From SHVO01 sp050246995 (GTDB lineage: Bacteria; Pseudomonadota; Alphaproteobacteria; Rhodospirillales; Rhodospirillaceae), in NCBI GenBank assembly GCA_050246995.1, contig JBFWVA010000008.1:124001-188000 (forward strand): 64,000 bases of DNA, read 5' to 3'. Below are positions 7,478 through 20,319 of the stretch, piece after piece. The notes under the pieces were generated by a model. The model did no database searches, had not been told where the DNA came from, and saw only the letters and a list, made by a program, of their open reading frames with translations. Made by a program: the position numbers and the translations under genes. Position 1 is the first letter of the stretch. Each line of letters begins with the position of its first letter.

Positions 7478-8404
7478 TCAATGATTCAAAACACGGACGG
7501 GACGGACCATGCCGTTCCCGACCTCGGCCACCGCGATCAGCCTCTCACCGCACACCGCTTGCACGGTCTGACCTTCTTCAAGGCCGGTGAGGGGCGTCCG
7601 CTTCACAACGGGCCAAAGGGCGATCGCTTGCCCCAGGCTCATACGGCGGGCCTCTTCCTCCGTCAGGGCCAGAGCCGGGATGTCGTCCAGCACGGTCTTG
7701 ACCGGGAGAAGGTACTCGGAAGCGGCGGCTTTATGCCCCAGCGCCTCCAGGTTTTCCAGGGAAATCGCCCTTTTTTCGCTGAAGGCGCCGCACCTTGTGC
7801 GCCTCAGCACCGAGATATGGCCCTCGGTTCCCAGGGCCTGGGCCAGGTCACGGACCAGGGCCCGGATATAGGTGCCTTTGCCGCAGTCGACCACGAACGT
7901 AGCGCGGTCGGCGTCCGCCATCCCGGTGAGCGCGAATCTGCGCACATCCACGGTCCGGGCCGCCAGATTCAGCACTTCCTTCGCCCGGGCGAGGTCATAG
8001 GCCCGCTGGCCGGCGACTTTAATGGCCGAATAATCAGGCGGGACCTGCTCAATCAGGCCCGTAAAACGCGGCAACATGGCCTCGATCGCAGCCTTGTCGG
8101 GTCTTTTATCCGAGGTCCGGATGACGGCCCCGTCACTGTCGTCCGTATCCGTCGCCGCGCCCCAGCTGACCTCAAAAGTGTAGGTTTTGCTGGAATCCAT
8201 GGCGAAAGACGCGGTTTTGGTCGCCTCACCGAGGGCAATAGGCAGGATTCCGGTCGCCAAGGGGTCCAAAGTACCCCCGTGACCCGCTTTTAGGGCATTC
8301 AAAGCCCGTTTTACCCGGGCAACGACCTTCGCGGCCGTGATTCCGGTAGGTTTATCGATGGCCATCCAGCCGTTGACCGGGACTCCAGCAGGCTTCTTGG
8401 CCAC
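7478..8404 (-). CDS. truB: tRNA pseudouridine-55 synthase
   Basis: This 308-residue enzyme forms pseudouridine 55 in the T loop of tRNAs. The catalytic motif is GHGGTLDPLATGILP, with the nucleophilic Asp in TLDP near residue 48, preceded by GWMAIDKPTGITA. A central KVAGQRAYDLAR, CGKGTYIRALVRDL and a C-terminal PUA-like stretch complete the family. The start codon is GTG at 8404, two bases after the rbfA stop, so translation is likely coupled. Confidence 0.96.
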   Translation of the reverse strand: MAKKPAGVPVNGWMAIDKPTGITAAKVVARVKRALNALKAGHGGTLDPLATGILPIALGEATKTASFAMDSSKTYTFEVSWGAATDTDDSDGAVIRTSDKRPDKAAIEAMLPRFTGLIEQVPPDYSAIKVAGQRAYDLARAKEVLNLAARTVDVRRFALTGMADADRATFVVDCGKGTYIRALVRDLAQALGTEGHISVLRRTRCGAFSEKRAISLENLEALGHKAAASEYLLPVKTVLDDIPALALTEEEARRMSLGQAIALWPVVKRTPLTGLEEGQTVQAVCGERLIAVAEVGNGMVRPVRVLNH

Positions 8405-8406
8405 GC

Positions 8407-8847
8407 CTACTCTTCCTCGCCGAGAAGACGGTCGAGGCCCTCTGGTCCCAGGGCGCCGTAGTCATCGCCAAGGTCGCGGGCGACTTCCGGCTTATGCAGA
8501 AGCCGGCTGATGCGCTCGGCTTCATCGAAAGTGGTGTCGGCCGAGAAGATGAGGTCCGGGATGAACTTCGTCGTCAGCCGGCTCGCGAGCTCGCGGCGCA
8601 GGAACGGTTTCACCCGCTTGAGGCCCTCAAGGATGGGCTTCGGATCGCCGCCGCCGAGCGGAACGATATAAACGCGCGCATGACGGAGGTCCGGGCTTGG
8701 CCGGACTTCCGTCACGGTGACTCGGACGTTGGCGAGGGCGGGATCGCGGAACGTCTCGCGTTCCAGAATGGAGGCCAGTACGTGGCGAATCTCCTCGCCG
8801 ATGCGCAATTGCCGCTGGCCCGGCGCTTTTGGCCGCTGTCGTGCCAT
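8407..8847 (-). CDS. rbfA: 30S ribosome-binding factor A
   Basis: RbfA is a cold-shock 30S maturation factor with a type II KH fold. The product is 146 residues from the ATG at 8847, which has GAGGA about 8 nt upstream; an in-frame TTG 24 nt further up would put that ribosome binding site inside the gene. Family features are RIGEEIRHVLASIL, VRVTVTEVRPSPDLRHARVYI and LRRELASRLTTKFIPDLIFSAD. It lies between infB and truB as expected. Confidence 0.95.
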   Translation of the reverse strand: MARQRPKAPGQRQLRIGEEIRHVLASILERETFRDPALANVRVTVTEVRPSPDLRHARVYIVPLGGGDPKPILEGLKRVKPFLRRELASRLTTKFIPDLIFSADTTFDEAERISRLLHKPEVARDLGDDYGALGPEGLDRLLGEEE

Positions 8848-8916
8848 GGGAAGAATCCTCGAGAGAAGCAATCGCTCGCCTCGGCGCGCAAAACGCGCGC
8901 GCGAGGCGAGTGAGGT

Positions 8917-11475
<2,559 letters not shown>

Positions 11476-11517
11476 TCAGTGCACCTTAATCAAAAAATCC
11501 AGATGGTCGTTCGTCAC

Positions 11518-12174
11518 TTAGATGAAGCCGCGAAGCTTACCCGCGTCTTCCAAAATCATTTCCGTCAGGCGGCCGGGCAGAAGCGCCACATGCACAGCCA
11601 TGTCCCGACCGATCGCGCTCCCGAGCTCTGGGCTCGTGAACACATCCACCACCGGTACGCCCGGGACGAGGGCACTCATTTTCCGCCGCTCCGCTTCCGA
11701 GCCGTCGGCGGCCCCGACTAAGGCAGCCGTGCGTCCGGTCGCGATTTGCGCGCGCACTTTTTCCGCGCCCGAGGCGACAAGTCCGGCGCGCTGCGCCAAG
11801 CCAAGATGATTAAGACAGCGGCGACGTAGCAGTTCTGCGACGGTATCGGCCAAATCCGCAGGCAAGTTCACGTTGCCCCGCGCGGCTTTGGCGAACAGCC
11901 GTTTTTGCGCCGCTGTTTCTATCATATCGCGGCGTGCCCTCAACCACAAACCCCGGCCGGGAAGGCGGCCGGCGATGTCGGGAACGATGGTGTTGTCGGG
12001 GCCGACGACGAACCGGATCAGCTCGGCCACCGGGAGCGACTCGCCGCTAGCGATGCAACGCCGGGTCGGTCCCGTTTCCAGGTCCTCACCGGGGTCATCG
12101 CCAACGGGCGTTTGCGCGCTCGTAGATCCGCGTCCGGGCGCCGGGCCGCCCGAGGGGTATATCTCACTGGTCAT
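11518..12174 (-). CDS. YlxR-domain plus L7Ae-like RNA-binding protein
   Basis: This 218-residue protein sits between nusA and infB. Residues about 35-100 form the YlxR (DUF448) domain with RRCIASGESLP, RFVVGPDNTIVPDIAGRLPGRGLWLRA. The second half has an L7Ae/YlxQ-like stretch (LGLAQRAGLVASGAEKVRAQI). YlxR proteins bind nucleic acid and affect transcription in other bacteria, but the exact role is unsettled. ATG 12174 has GGGAAG 5 nt upstream; the upstream GTG at 12195 lacks a ribosome binding site. Confidence 0.85.
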   Translation of the reverse strand: MTSEIYPSGGPAPGRGSTSAQTPVGDDPGEDLETGPTRRCIASGESLPVAELIRFVVGPDNTIVPDIAGRLPGRGLWLRARRDMIETAAQKRLFAKAARGNVNLPADLADTVAELLRRRCLNHLGLAQRAGLVASGAEKVRAQIATGRTAALVGAADGSEAERRKMSALVPGVPVVDVFTSPELGSAIGRDMAVHVALLPGRLTEMILEDAGKLRGFI

Positions 12175-12210
12175 CGCGTCTTCCCGGACCGCCACAAGGG
12201 GTAAAGGGGG

Positions 12211-13770
<1,560 letters not shown>

Positions 13771-13790
13771 CGTCGTTCTCCGGCTCTTCG

Positions 13791-14297
13791 CTAATTACGT
13801 TGTTTCAGTTCCGCCCGCTTCGCGGAGGCTTCAATCAGTTCGTCGGTCATAACCAGCTTCGCGGTGCTGATCGCGCTCAAAGGAATTTCGACTTTCGTCT
13901 CGTCGACCGTCATCACAACCGCATCGCCGTTCAAACCGCCAAGCGCGCCGCGGAAACGTCTGCGTCCGCCCACCGGCAGGCGCGTCTCCAGCTTCGCTTC
14001 GAAGCCCGCATAGGCGGCAAAGTCTTTCGCGCGCGTCAGCGGACGATCAATCCCCGCCGAACTCACTTCCAGGTCGTAAGCTCCGGGTACCGGGTCCTCG
14101 ACGTCGAAGATCGCCGACAGGGTCTGGCTGATCTGCGCGCAGTCATCGACCGAAATTTGGCTGCCGTCCTTGCGGTCGGCCATAACCTGAAGCGTCCTGC
14201 GCCCGACGGAACCCGTTAAGGCAATTCGGACCACCTCGAAGCCCATGGCTTCAAGGGTTGGCGCAACGCGTTCTTCCAGGGTCAGTAGGCGTTCCAA
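13791..14297 (-). CDS. rimP: Ribosome maturation factor RimP
   Basis: This 168-residue protein is needed for 30S maturation and opens the nusA operon. Family marks are EVVRIALTGSVGRRTLQVMADR, ISVDDCAQISQTLSAIFDVEDPVPGAYDLEVSSAGIDRPL and RGALGGLNGDAVVM. The start is TTG (14297), supported by GGAG 7 nt upstream. The leader between this start and a plausible promoter contains an intrinsic-terminator-like stem, described separately. Confidence 0.95.
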   Translation of the reverse strand: MERLLTLEERVAPTLEAMGFEVVRIALTGSVGRRTLQVMADRKDGSQISVDDCAQISQTLSAIFDVEDPVPGAYDLEVSSAGIDRPLTRAKDFAAYAGFEAKLETRLPVGGRRRFRGALGGLNGDAVVMTVDETKVEIPLSAISTAKLVMTDELIEASAKRAELKQRN

Positions 14298-14335
14298 GCA
14301 AGGCTCCGGCGGTCCCCGGCGGCCCTAAATTGGCA

Positions 14336-14363
14336 ATAAAAAAAGTGGCCAAGTGGGCCACTT
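14336..14363 (-). terminator. Intrinsic terminator between trmB and rimP, possibly an attenuator of the nusA operon
   Basis: On the minus strand AAGTGGCC, a 5-nt loop and GGCCACTT are followed directly by a run of T. The 8-bp stem plus T-tract is a textbook rho-independent terminator. It lies 96 nt after the trmB stop but only 38 nt before the rimP TTG start, so any promoter upstream of it would send transcripts through it into rimP-nusA. Confidence 0.75.
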
Positions 14364-14397
14364 CCTAGGTCGTCCAGGAATGTCAAAAGATGACGTC

Positions 14398-14426
14398 CGT
14401 ATACGGCGCTTCTTCCCCAATTACAA
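14398..14426 (-). promoter_or_regulatory. Candidate sigma70-type promoter for rimP-nusA operon
   Basis: On the minus strand TTGTAA (14421-14426) and TATACG (14398-14403) are separated by exactly 17 nt. Transcription from here would give a leader of about 90 nt containing the terminator stem at 14336-14363. The hexamers match the consensus only in part, so this is a suggestion. Confidence 0.35.
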
Positions 14427-14458
14427 GGGTTTTTGCGCGGTTTTTGAGGGTATTCCAC

Positions 14459-15169
14459 CTAAGGTGAAACCCGGCGGAAATTCATGAAGACGGGGGTCCG
14501 GCCCTGCTTTTTGGCCTTTTCCTCATATCGAGTCGGGGTCGAACCGGCGGGCCGGGTGCGCCAGTCTTCCGGCCCCTTGGCCGTCCAGGCGAAACCCGGG
14601 TGCCCGACCAGGTGCAAAAGCGCCCAGTCGATATAGACCGGATGGTCGCTCGCGACCCGGAACTCGCCTCCGGGGACGATCAGGCGCTGCATTTCTTTCA
14701 GGTTCTCCGGCCCCACGAACCGGCGCTTGGCGTGACGCGCCTTCGGCCAGGGATCGGGGAACAGCAGCGAGATGCGTTCAAAGCTTGCCGCAGGAAGATG
14801 CGGCAGAAGAAAGCGCACATCCTGATTGAACACCCGCACGTTGTTGAGGCCGAGCTCGTGCACGTGGCGCAGCAATGACGCCACGCCGTTCAGGAAAACT
14901 TCGGCGCCGATGAAGCCGACGTCTGGATTGTCCGCGGCCATGCGCGCGAGATGCTCGCCGCCGCCGAAGCCGATCTCGAGACGGATACTTTTGACGGGGT
15001 GGGAAAACAGCGTGCGCGGATCGAGCGGCGCTTCCGGAACCCCGATGCGCAGTTCCGGAAGAAGCTCTTCAATCAATCCTTGGCGGGCGGCCTTGAGCGG
15101 TTTGCCTTTACGGCGCCCGTAGAAACGCAGGTCGGCTGTATCGCCTTTAGATTCCGAAGGCGGATTCAA
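14459..15169 (-). CDS. trmB: tRNA (guanine-46-N7)-methyltransferase
   Basis: This 236-residue SAM-dependent enzyme methylates G46 in the tRNA variable loop. The SAM motif is LEIGFGGGEHLARMA; the family signature FPDPWPKARHAKRRFV and the ending STPTRYEEKAKKQGR are intact. The apparent start is TTG at 15169, inside the 3' end of metK (23-nt overlap), suggesting coupled translation. Confidence 0.95.
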   Translation of the reverse strand: MNPPSESKGDTADLRFYGRRKGKPLKAARQGLIEELLPELRIGVPEAPLDPRTLFSHPVKSIRLEIGFGGGEHLARMAADNPDVGFIGAEVFLNGVASLLRHVHELGLNNVRVFNQDVRFLLPHLPAASFERISLLFPDPWPKARHAKRRFVGPENLKEMQRLIVPGGEFRVASDHPVYIDWALLHLVGHPGFAWTAKGPEDWRTRPAGSTPTRYEEKAKKQGRTPVFMNFRRVSP

Positions 15170-16319
15170 GCTGATCGACCAGATCGAGACGCTCCCAGCT
15201 GAAGCCGCCCGAGCCGTCCGGATCGCGGCCGAAGTGACCGTAAGCGGCGGTGCGCTCGTAGATCGGACGATTCAGCTTCAGGTGCTCGCGGATGCCGCGC
15301 GGCGAAAGGTCCATCAGCTCCTGCAGAACCTTCGAGAGTTTGTCTTCATCGACGTTGCCGGTGCCGTAAGTGTCGACATAGACCGACAGCGGCTTCGACA
15401 CACCGATCGCATAAGAAAGCTGGATCACGCAGCGGTCCGCGAGGCCCGCGCCGACGACGTTCTTCGCGAGATAACGCGCCGCGTAAGCGGCGGAACGGTC
15501 CACCTTGGTCGGGTCTTTACCCGAAAAGGCGCCGCCGCCATGCGGCGCAGCCCCACCATAAGTGTCGACGATGATCTTGCGGCCGGTGAGGCCAGTGTCG
15601 CCGTCCGGTCCGCCGATGACGAAGCGGCCCGTCGGGTTCACGTAGAATTCCGGCTCGGGGCACATCCAGCCTTTCGGGATGGCGTCGAGCACATGCTTGC
15701 GCACGTATTCACGGATCTCTTCCTGCGACGCGGACTCGCTGTGCTGTGTCGAGACGACGATGGAGGTCGCGCCGACCGGCTTGCCGCCGGCGTAGCGCAG
15801 CGAGATCTGGCTCTTCGCGTCGGGGCCGAGGAAGTCCACGTCCTTGTCGTGGCGCGCGTCGGCCAGCGACTTTAAGATGGCGTGCGAGTAGTAGAGCGGC
15901 GCCGGCATGAGGCTCGGCGTTTCATTGACGGCGTAGCCGAACATGATGCCCTGGTCGCCCGCGCCTTCGTCCTTGTTGCCGGCGCTGTCGACGCCGACGG
16001 CGATGTCCGCGGACTGCGCGTGTACATGGCACTCGACCTTCGCGTTCTTCCAATGGAAGCCGTCCTGTTCGTAGCCGATCGCTTTCACCGCCTGGCGCGC
16101 GCTTTCGACCATCGCGTCGTGGGTCACCGATGACGGGCCGCGGACTTCGCCGGCGAGAACGATGAGGTTCGTCGTGCAGAGCGTTTCGACGGCGACGCGC
16201 GAATAAGGGTCGGCCTTCAGGAACAAATCGACGATGGAATCAGAGATGCGGTCGCTGACTTTATCGGGATGGCCTTCGGAGACGGATTCACTCGTGAACA
16301 CATAGTCAGTCTTAGACAA
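15147..16319 (-). CDS. metK: S-adenosylmethionine synthetase
   Basis: MetK makes SAM from methionine and ATP. The 390-residue product has SVSEGHPDKVSDRISDSI, the P-loop-like GAGDQGIMFGYA and GGAFSGKDPTKVDRSAAYA signatures. The start is TTG (16319), chosen because AGGAG lies 6 nt upstream and the resulting LSKTDYVFTSESV N-terminus matches the family; the frame stays open further up without homology. The next gene, trmB, also needs SAM. I found no convincing SAM riboswitch in the leader. Confidence 0.96.
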   Translation of the reverse strand: MSKTDYVFTSESVSEGHPDKVSDRISDSIVDLFLKADPYSRVAVETLCTTNLIVLAGEVRGPSSVTHDAMVESARQAVKAIGYEQDGFHWKNAKVECHVHAQSADIAVGVDSAGNKDEGAGDQGIMFGYAVNETPSLMPAPLYYSHAILKSLADARHDKDVDFLGPDAKSQISLRYAGGKPVGATSIVVSTQHSESASQEEIREYVRKHVLDAIPKGWMCPEPEFYVNPTGRFVIGGPDGDTGLTGRKIIVDTYGGAAPHGGGAFSGKDPTKVDRSAAYAARYLAKNVVGAGLADRCVIQLSYAIGVSKPLSVYVDTYGTGNVDEDKLSKVLQELMDLSPRGIREHLKLNRPIYERTAAYGHFGRDPDGSGGFSWERLDLVDQLESAFGI

Positions 16320-16363
16320 GGTCGTCTCCTGGCGAGGGTTTAGCTGCGTTTGATGAAGAGGGG

Positions 16364-16400
16364 GAATAGCCGGGCCCCCTTGAAAAAAGCTTAAGGGGGG
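16364..16400 (-). other. Hairpin in metK leader
   Basis: On the minus strand CCCCCTT and AAGGGGG pair over 7 bp around an 11-nt T-rich loop about 60 nt before the metK start. It could be a remnant terminator or part of a leader fold. I cannot assign it to a known riboswitch class. Confidence 0.35.
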
Positions 16401-16504
16401 TACCGGAACGCCCCGCACTTTTCAAGGGCGAGTCGGGTTTTGGAGCACAAGCGTCTGTGGCGGCCCCCTCCCGCAGCGTTTTTCTCCCTTCCGCAGCCGC
16501 AATG

Positions 16505-16538
16505 AAAAACGCCGCCGCGGGGTCTCCGCGGCGGCGTT
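16505..16538 (-). terminator. Strong intrinsic terminator of the XRE regulator gene
   Basis: On the minus strand an 11-bp perfect GC stem (CGCCGCCGCGG, loop AGACC, CCGCGGCGGCG) is followed by TTTTT. It starts 24 nt after the stop of the HTH regulator and separates that gene from metK. Confidence 0.9.
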
Positions 16539-16562
16539 CAGCTCGAAAAGCGTGTCCGAAGC

Positions 16563-17054
16563 TTAGCTTTCGACCGGTTCTTCCGTCGAAGCGAGCGACT
16601 TCGCCAACTCGTAAATACGGCGGCGCACGTGATAATCGTTGATCCGGTAGTATGCGCGCACCAGTTCGAGGGTTTCGCGCTTGGTCATCGGATCGTTGTC
16701 GCGCGGTTCCAGGTCGCGGCTGTCGCCCGACAGGTTGCGCGGGCTGGACGAGGCGGTCTCTTCGTCCATTTCCTCGAAGAAAAAGGACATCGGGCAATCG
16801 AGCACGCGCGACAGGTCCCACAGGCGGGACGCGCCGATGCGGTTGGCGCCGCGTTCGTACTTCTGAACTTGCTGGAAGGTCAGGCCAATGGCTTCGCCCA
16901 GCTTTTCCTGGCTCATGCCCAGAAGCGTACGGCGCAAGCGCACGCGCGCGCCGACGTGGACGTCGACCGGATTCGGCTTGCCCGAAGGCATCCGCCCGCG
17001 CGTCGAACGCAGCGGCGTCGTGTCATCTTTAATCTGCTCTTGCGGTAAACCCAT
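16563..17054 (-). CDS. XRE-family helix-turn-helix regulator
   Basis: This 163-residue protein has a central HTH_3 domain: VGARVRLRRTLLGMSQEKLGEAIGL, then TFQQVQKYERGANRIGASRLWDLSRVL. The C-terminal half contains MTKRETLELVRAYYRINDYHVRRRIYELAKSLA. It sits between lnt and metK; in rhizobia this slot holds a related regulator (PhrR-like, reported as acid-inducible next to the lnt homologue actA), so a stress role is possible but not shown. ATG 17054 has AGG 7 nt upstream; longer starts lack support. It has its own strong terminator. Confidence 0.85.
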   Translation of the reverse strand: MGLPQEQIKDDTTPLRSTRGRMPSGKPNPVDVHVGARVRLRRTLLGMSQEKLGEAIGLTFQQVQKYERGANRIGASRLWDLSRVLDCPMSFFFEEMDEETASSSPRNLSGDSRDLEPRDNDPMTKRETLELVRAYYRINDYHVRRRIYELAKSLASTEEPVES

Positions 17055-17192
17055 GTGAAACCTGCCCGTTGTAAAACTGACTGCGCAACTCAACGTTTAC
17101 ACAGCGCGTCATCTACCGACCGTTGAGCGGATGGTAGGCCAACACCACTCTTGGCACAAGCTTGGCCGGGTTTTCCGGGCCTCGCCGAGTAC

Positions 17193-18839
17193 TCAATGAG
17201 CGCGGGTGCCCCTCTGGGCGAATGAGCGCCGTAGACGCAGCAGCGTATCGCCGCGCCTGAAGAACAACGCCCAGCCACCCCCGCAAGTTGCGAGCAGAAT
17301 TGAGATCAAATTTCCCAATAACGCGAAGGGGGTAGCGCCCGATACAGGCATGGGTAGTGAAGCATCCAGGACGCCTCGCGTACCGAGCGGAAGTTCGCTT
17401 TTGACCCGCCCATAACCGTCTATCACCGCTGAAATTCCCGTATTGGCGGTACGCACTAGGGGCAATCCTTCCTCGACCGCCCGCATCCGGGCCTGGGCAA
17501 AGTGCTGGTGAGGGCCAAGGCTCAGGCCAAACCAGGCGTCGTTAGTAAGGTTGAGCAGAAACCGGGGCCGGGGCTCGCCTCCCGCGGTGACTTCGCCTGA
17601 GAAGATCACCTCGTAACAGATAAGCGGGCTGAAGGGGGGCAGGCCGGGGACCGACAGGGTGGCGAGGCCAGGCCCTGTCGCAAAGCCGCCCGACATCCCG
17701 GTCAGCTCGTCGAAAGGCACGAATCCGCGCAGCGGCGTGTATTCGCCGAAGGGCACAAGGTGGGTCTTGTCGTAAACGGCGGCGATGCTGGCGTCGGGTT
17801 CGATGACATAGAGCGAGTTGTAGACGGTCTGCGTGCCGTCCTCGTTACGCAGGCCCCGGTCCGCGCCGGTGATCAGCATGCCGTTCGAGGGTGCGGCCAT
17901 CGCTGCGACGCGGCGCGCCGGTTCATCGATGTTCAGGAAGAAGGCGATGGCGGCCTCGCCCCAGACAACATGAGTCACGTCGGCGGGCCGGTTCTCGGTG
18001 CTCATGCGTACATGTTCTTCGAGCATCTTCACCCACAAGCTCGGCCGGCTGCGGTCGGCTTGAGAGAAATTGGCCTGGACCAGACGGAGCTTCACGCCGG
18101 GCACGACATCATCATGCGCGAGCGTAAGGCGCAGCGCGCCGGCGCCGCCGATGACGGTCATCAACGCGAGCGGCGCCAGCGCGCGCACGCGGGCCTTGGC
18201 AAGAGATGGGGCGTAGCCGAGCAGCGTGAAAGCGCCGAACAGCAAGATCGTGAGGAAGCTGAGGCCGTAGGTTCCGATCAATGTGATGACCTGCAAGACC
18301 GCAAGTCCTACGGGTGAGTGAGATTCTGCCCACACCAAACTGATGGGATTCCACGGCAACCCGGTGAAGATCCAGCTGCGCACCCACTCGACAATCGTCC
18401 AGACGGCGGCGAAAAGAAGTACGCGCCGTCCCGCAACGCTCGCGCGGTCATAGGACATCTCATCGATAGACGCCGGCGGGATGGCGTGCGTCAGCGCGCA
18501 CACGATGGCGATGAACAAACCCATCGCGATAGATAGCGACCCGACGGCGGGGATCGCAAACACGCCGAATGCGTCGGCATCGACGTAGAAGGCGTTCGCC
18601 ATCCAATAAAGGCCGGTGATGAAATAACCCGCGCCGAAGGCCCAGCCGGTGAAGAACGCGCGTTTCCACGTGCGGCATCCATCCAGCAGCCAAAGCAGAA
18701 CTGGAAACGCGATCCATAACGTGGGGACGATGGACAGCGGCGGAAACGCTAGGATTGTGAGCGCGCCGGCCAGGAACGCCACGGCAAAGCGCTTCCATCC
18801 GCTGAGCGCGGCAAGCCGGTCGGCCAGCGCGGTTCTCAT
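17193..18839 (-). CDS. lnt: Apolipoprotein N-acyltransferase
   Basis: This 548-residue inner-membrane enzyme adds the third acyl chain to lipoproteins. The N-terminal half is a set of hydrophobic helices; the C-terminal half is a periplasmic nitrilase fold with the catalytic set visible: Glu in VVWGEAAIAF, Lys in YDKTHLVPFGEYTPLR and Cys in SPLICYEVIF. The gene overlaps the corC stop by one base (TAATG). A lipoprotein substrate occurs in the window at 289-696. Confidence 0.94.
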   Translation of the reverse strand: MRTALADRLAALSGWKRFAVAFLAGALTILAFPPLSIVPTLWIAFPVLLWLLDGCRTWKRAFFTGWAFGAGYFITGLYWMANAFYVDADAFGVFAIPAVGSLSIAMGLFIAIVCALTHAIPPASIDEMSYDRASVAGRRVLLFAAVWTIVEWVRSWIFTGLPWNPISLVWAESHSPVGLAVLQVITLIGTYGLSFLTILLFGAFTLLGYAPSLAKARVRALAPLALMTVIGGAGALRLTLAHDDVVPGVKLRLVQANFSQADRSRPSLWVKMLEEHVRMSTENRPADVTHVVWGEAAIAFFLNIDEPARRVAAMAAPSNGMLITGADRGLRNEDGTQTVYNSLYVIEPDASIAAVYDKTHLVPFGEYTPLRGFVPFDELTGMSGGFATGPGLATLSVPGLPPFSPLICYEVIFSGEVTAGGEPRPRFLLNLTNDAWFGLSLGPHQHFAQARMRAVEEGLPLVRTANTGISAVIDGYGRVKSELPLGTRGVLDASLPMPVSGATPFALLGNLISILLATCGGGWALFFRRGDTLLRLRRSFAQRGTRAH

Positions 18840-19768
18840 TATGCTTCTGACTTGGGCGGCGGCAGGTTGCGGGCGCGCAAGCGCCGCACCAGACGCGGAT
18901 CGCTGTCGGTGATTTCGAATTCAATCCCCGACGAATGTTTCACAAGCTCGCCGCGCGAAGGCATACGCCCCGCGAGGCTCGCGACCAATCCACCGAGCGT
19001 ATCGGAAGCTTCGCGTTCTTCGTCGCTGAAAATTTTTCCGACGCGCTCCTCGAAATCCGAAAGCGCGACGCGGCCATCGGCGATTAGCGAACCGTCGGGT
19101 TGCGGCAGAAGTTCCGGCGCCTGGTCTGCGTCATGTTCGTCTTCGATTTCGCCAACGATCTGTTCAACGACGTCTTCAATGGTGACAAGACCGTCGATGC
19201 CGCCGTACTCGTCCACCACCATCGCCATGTGCGCGCGCTTGAGGCGCATCTCAAGCAAAAGATCGAGGACGCGCACGGCGGGTGAAACGAACAGCACAGG
19301 GCGTAGAAGATCGGTCAACACGTGCGAGCTGACGCGCGCGCCGTTCTCGCCGGCGATTTGGTCCGCCGCCAGGATCGCGAGATCCTTGATGTGGATGAGA
19401 CCGGCTACATCGTCGAGTGTTTCGCGGTAGACCGGCAGACGCGAATGGCCTTCCTTCACCACCAGGGTCAGAGCGTCGGCCACCGGCGTCGCGGCTTCGA
19501 TCGCGATGATGTCGGCGCGCGGCACCATGATGTCGGCGGCGGTGACGCCGCGCAGCTTCAAGACGTTGGCGAGCAACAGGCGTTCGTTGGGGTCGATGGC
19601 CGGCCCGCCGTCGGGGCGGTCTTCGATCCGCTCCTCGATCAACTCCTCGATCACTTCGCGGACGGCTTCAGCCTCTCCGATCTCGGGGGCGAGCCAGCGC
19701 TTTAGCTTGGTGAAAAGACCGGGCCGGTCGTCGGAATCCGGCGGAAAGGACCGTGCGGGCTCGCTCAT
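18839..19768 (-). CDS. CorC/hemolysin-type CBS-domain protein
   Basis: This 309-residue protein has two CBS domains (RGVTAADIMVPRADIIAIE...GHSRLPVYRETLDDVAGLIHIKDL and the RAHMAMVVDEYGGIDGLVTIEDVVEQIVGEIEDEHD region) and a C-terminal CorC_HlyC/transporter-associated domain. It lacks the membrane DUF21 part, like E. coli YbeX/CorC, linked to magnesium/cobalt handling and ribosome function. The start overlaps the ybeY stop as ATGA, fitting the conserved ybeY-ybeX-lnt order. Confidence 0.9.
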   Translation of the reverse strand: MSEPARSFPPDSDDRPGLFTKLKRWLAPEIGEAEAVREVIEELIEERIEDRPDGGPAIDPNERLLLANVLKLRGVTAADIMVPRADIIAIEAATPVADALTLVVKEGHSRLPVYRETLDDVAGLIHIKDLAILAADQIAGENGARVSSHVLTDLLRPVLFVSPAVRVLDLLLEMRLKRAHMAMVVDEYGGIDGLVTIEDVVEQIVGEIEDEHDADQAPELLPQPDGSLIADGRVALSDFEERVGKIFSDEEREASDTLGGLVASLAGRMPSRGELVKHSSGIEFEITDSDPRLVRRLRARNLPPPKSEA

Positions 19769-20319
19769 GTCCGGCGGCGCGCTCCCCGCGATATCTTCTT
19801 GGCAGCGGGCACGGGGACGGTGTCACGGTAGGGATCTTCGATCCCGAGGCCGGCGAGGATATTGGTTTCGAGGCGTTCCATGGTCTTGGCGTCGGACACG
19901 ATCTCATGATCATAGCCCAAAAGGTGGAGAACGCCATGCACCACCATATGAGAAAGATGATCTTTCAATGACTTGCCGGCTTCTTTGGCCTCTTTGACCA
20001 CGGTGCCGTAGGCCACGACCACATCACCTAGTAGGACACCCCCGTCCGAGGGGCCATCCGCGCCCGCCGGGAAGGAAAGGACGTTGGTCGCCTTGTCCTT
20101 GCCCCGGTACAGGGCATTCAGTTTGCGGATCGCGGTGTCGCCCGTCAGCAGCACGGAGAGTTCGGTGGTTTTGGCCCGGCGCTTCTGTGCCGCCGAGGCG
20201 CCGCCGTCCCACGCCGCTTTGGCGGCGCGCCGGACAACAGCCGCGGCGGTCGGCAGGCTGCGCGTCCAACCGGCCGCGGGCGCAAGCACGTCTATGGTGG
20301 GATGGACGGCGGTCTTCAT
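19765..20319 (-). CDS. ybeY: Endoribonuclease YbeY (rRNA maturation)
   Basis: This 184-residue metalloprotein acts in 16S rRNA 3' processing and ribosome quality control. The zinc-binding signature HGVLHLLGYDHE is intact (three His plus family context HLSHMVVHG). The middle part TDLSVLL-like and LNALYRGKDKATNVLSFP are typical. It overlaps phoH and corC by 4 nt each, implying a coupled operon. Confidence 0.95.
   Translation of the reverse strand: MKTAVHPTIDVLAPAAGWTRSLPTAAAVVRRAAKAAWDGGASAAQKRRAKTTELSVLLTGDTAIRKLNALYRGKDKATNVLSFPAGADGPSDGGVLLGDVVVAYGTVVKEAKEAGKSLKDHLSHMVVHGVLHLLGYDHEIVSDAKTMERLETNILAGLGIEDPYRDTVPVPAAKKISRGARRRT

Noticed and set aside
16320..16504. SAM riboswitch before metK
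   Set aside because: AGCTAAA is present near the ribosome binding site, a motif seen in SAM-II, but I could not draw the needed pseudoknot. A covariance-model search (Infernal with SAM-II, SAM/SAH) would decide.
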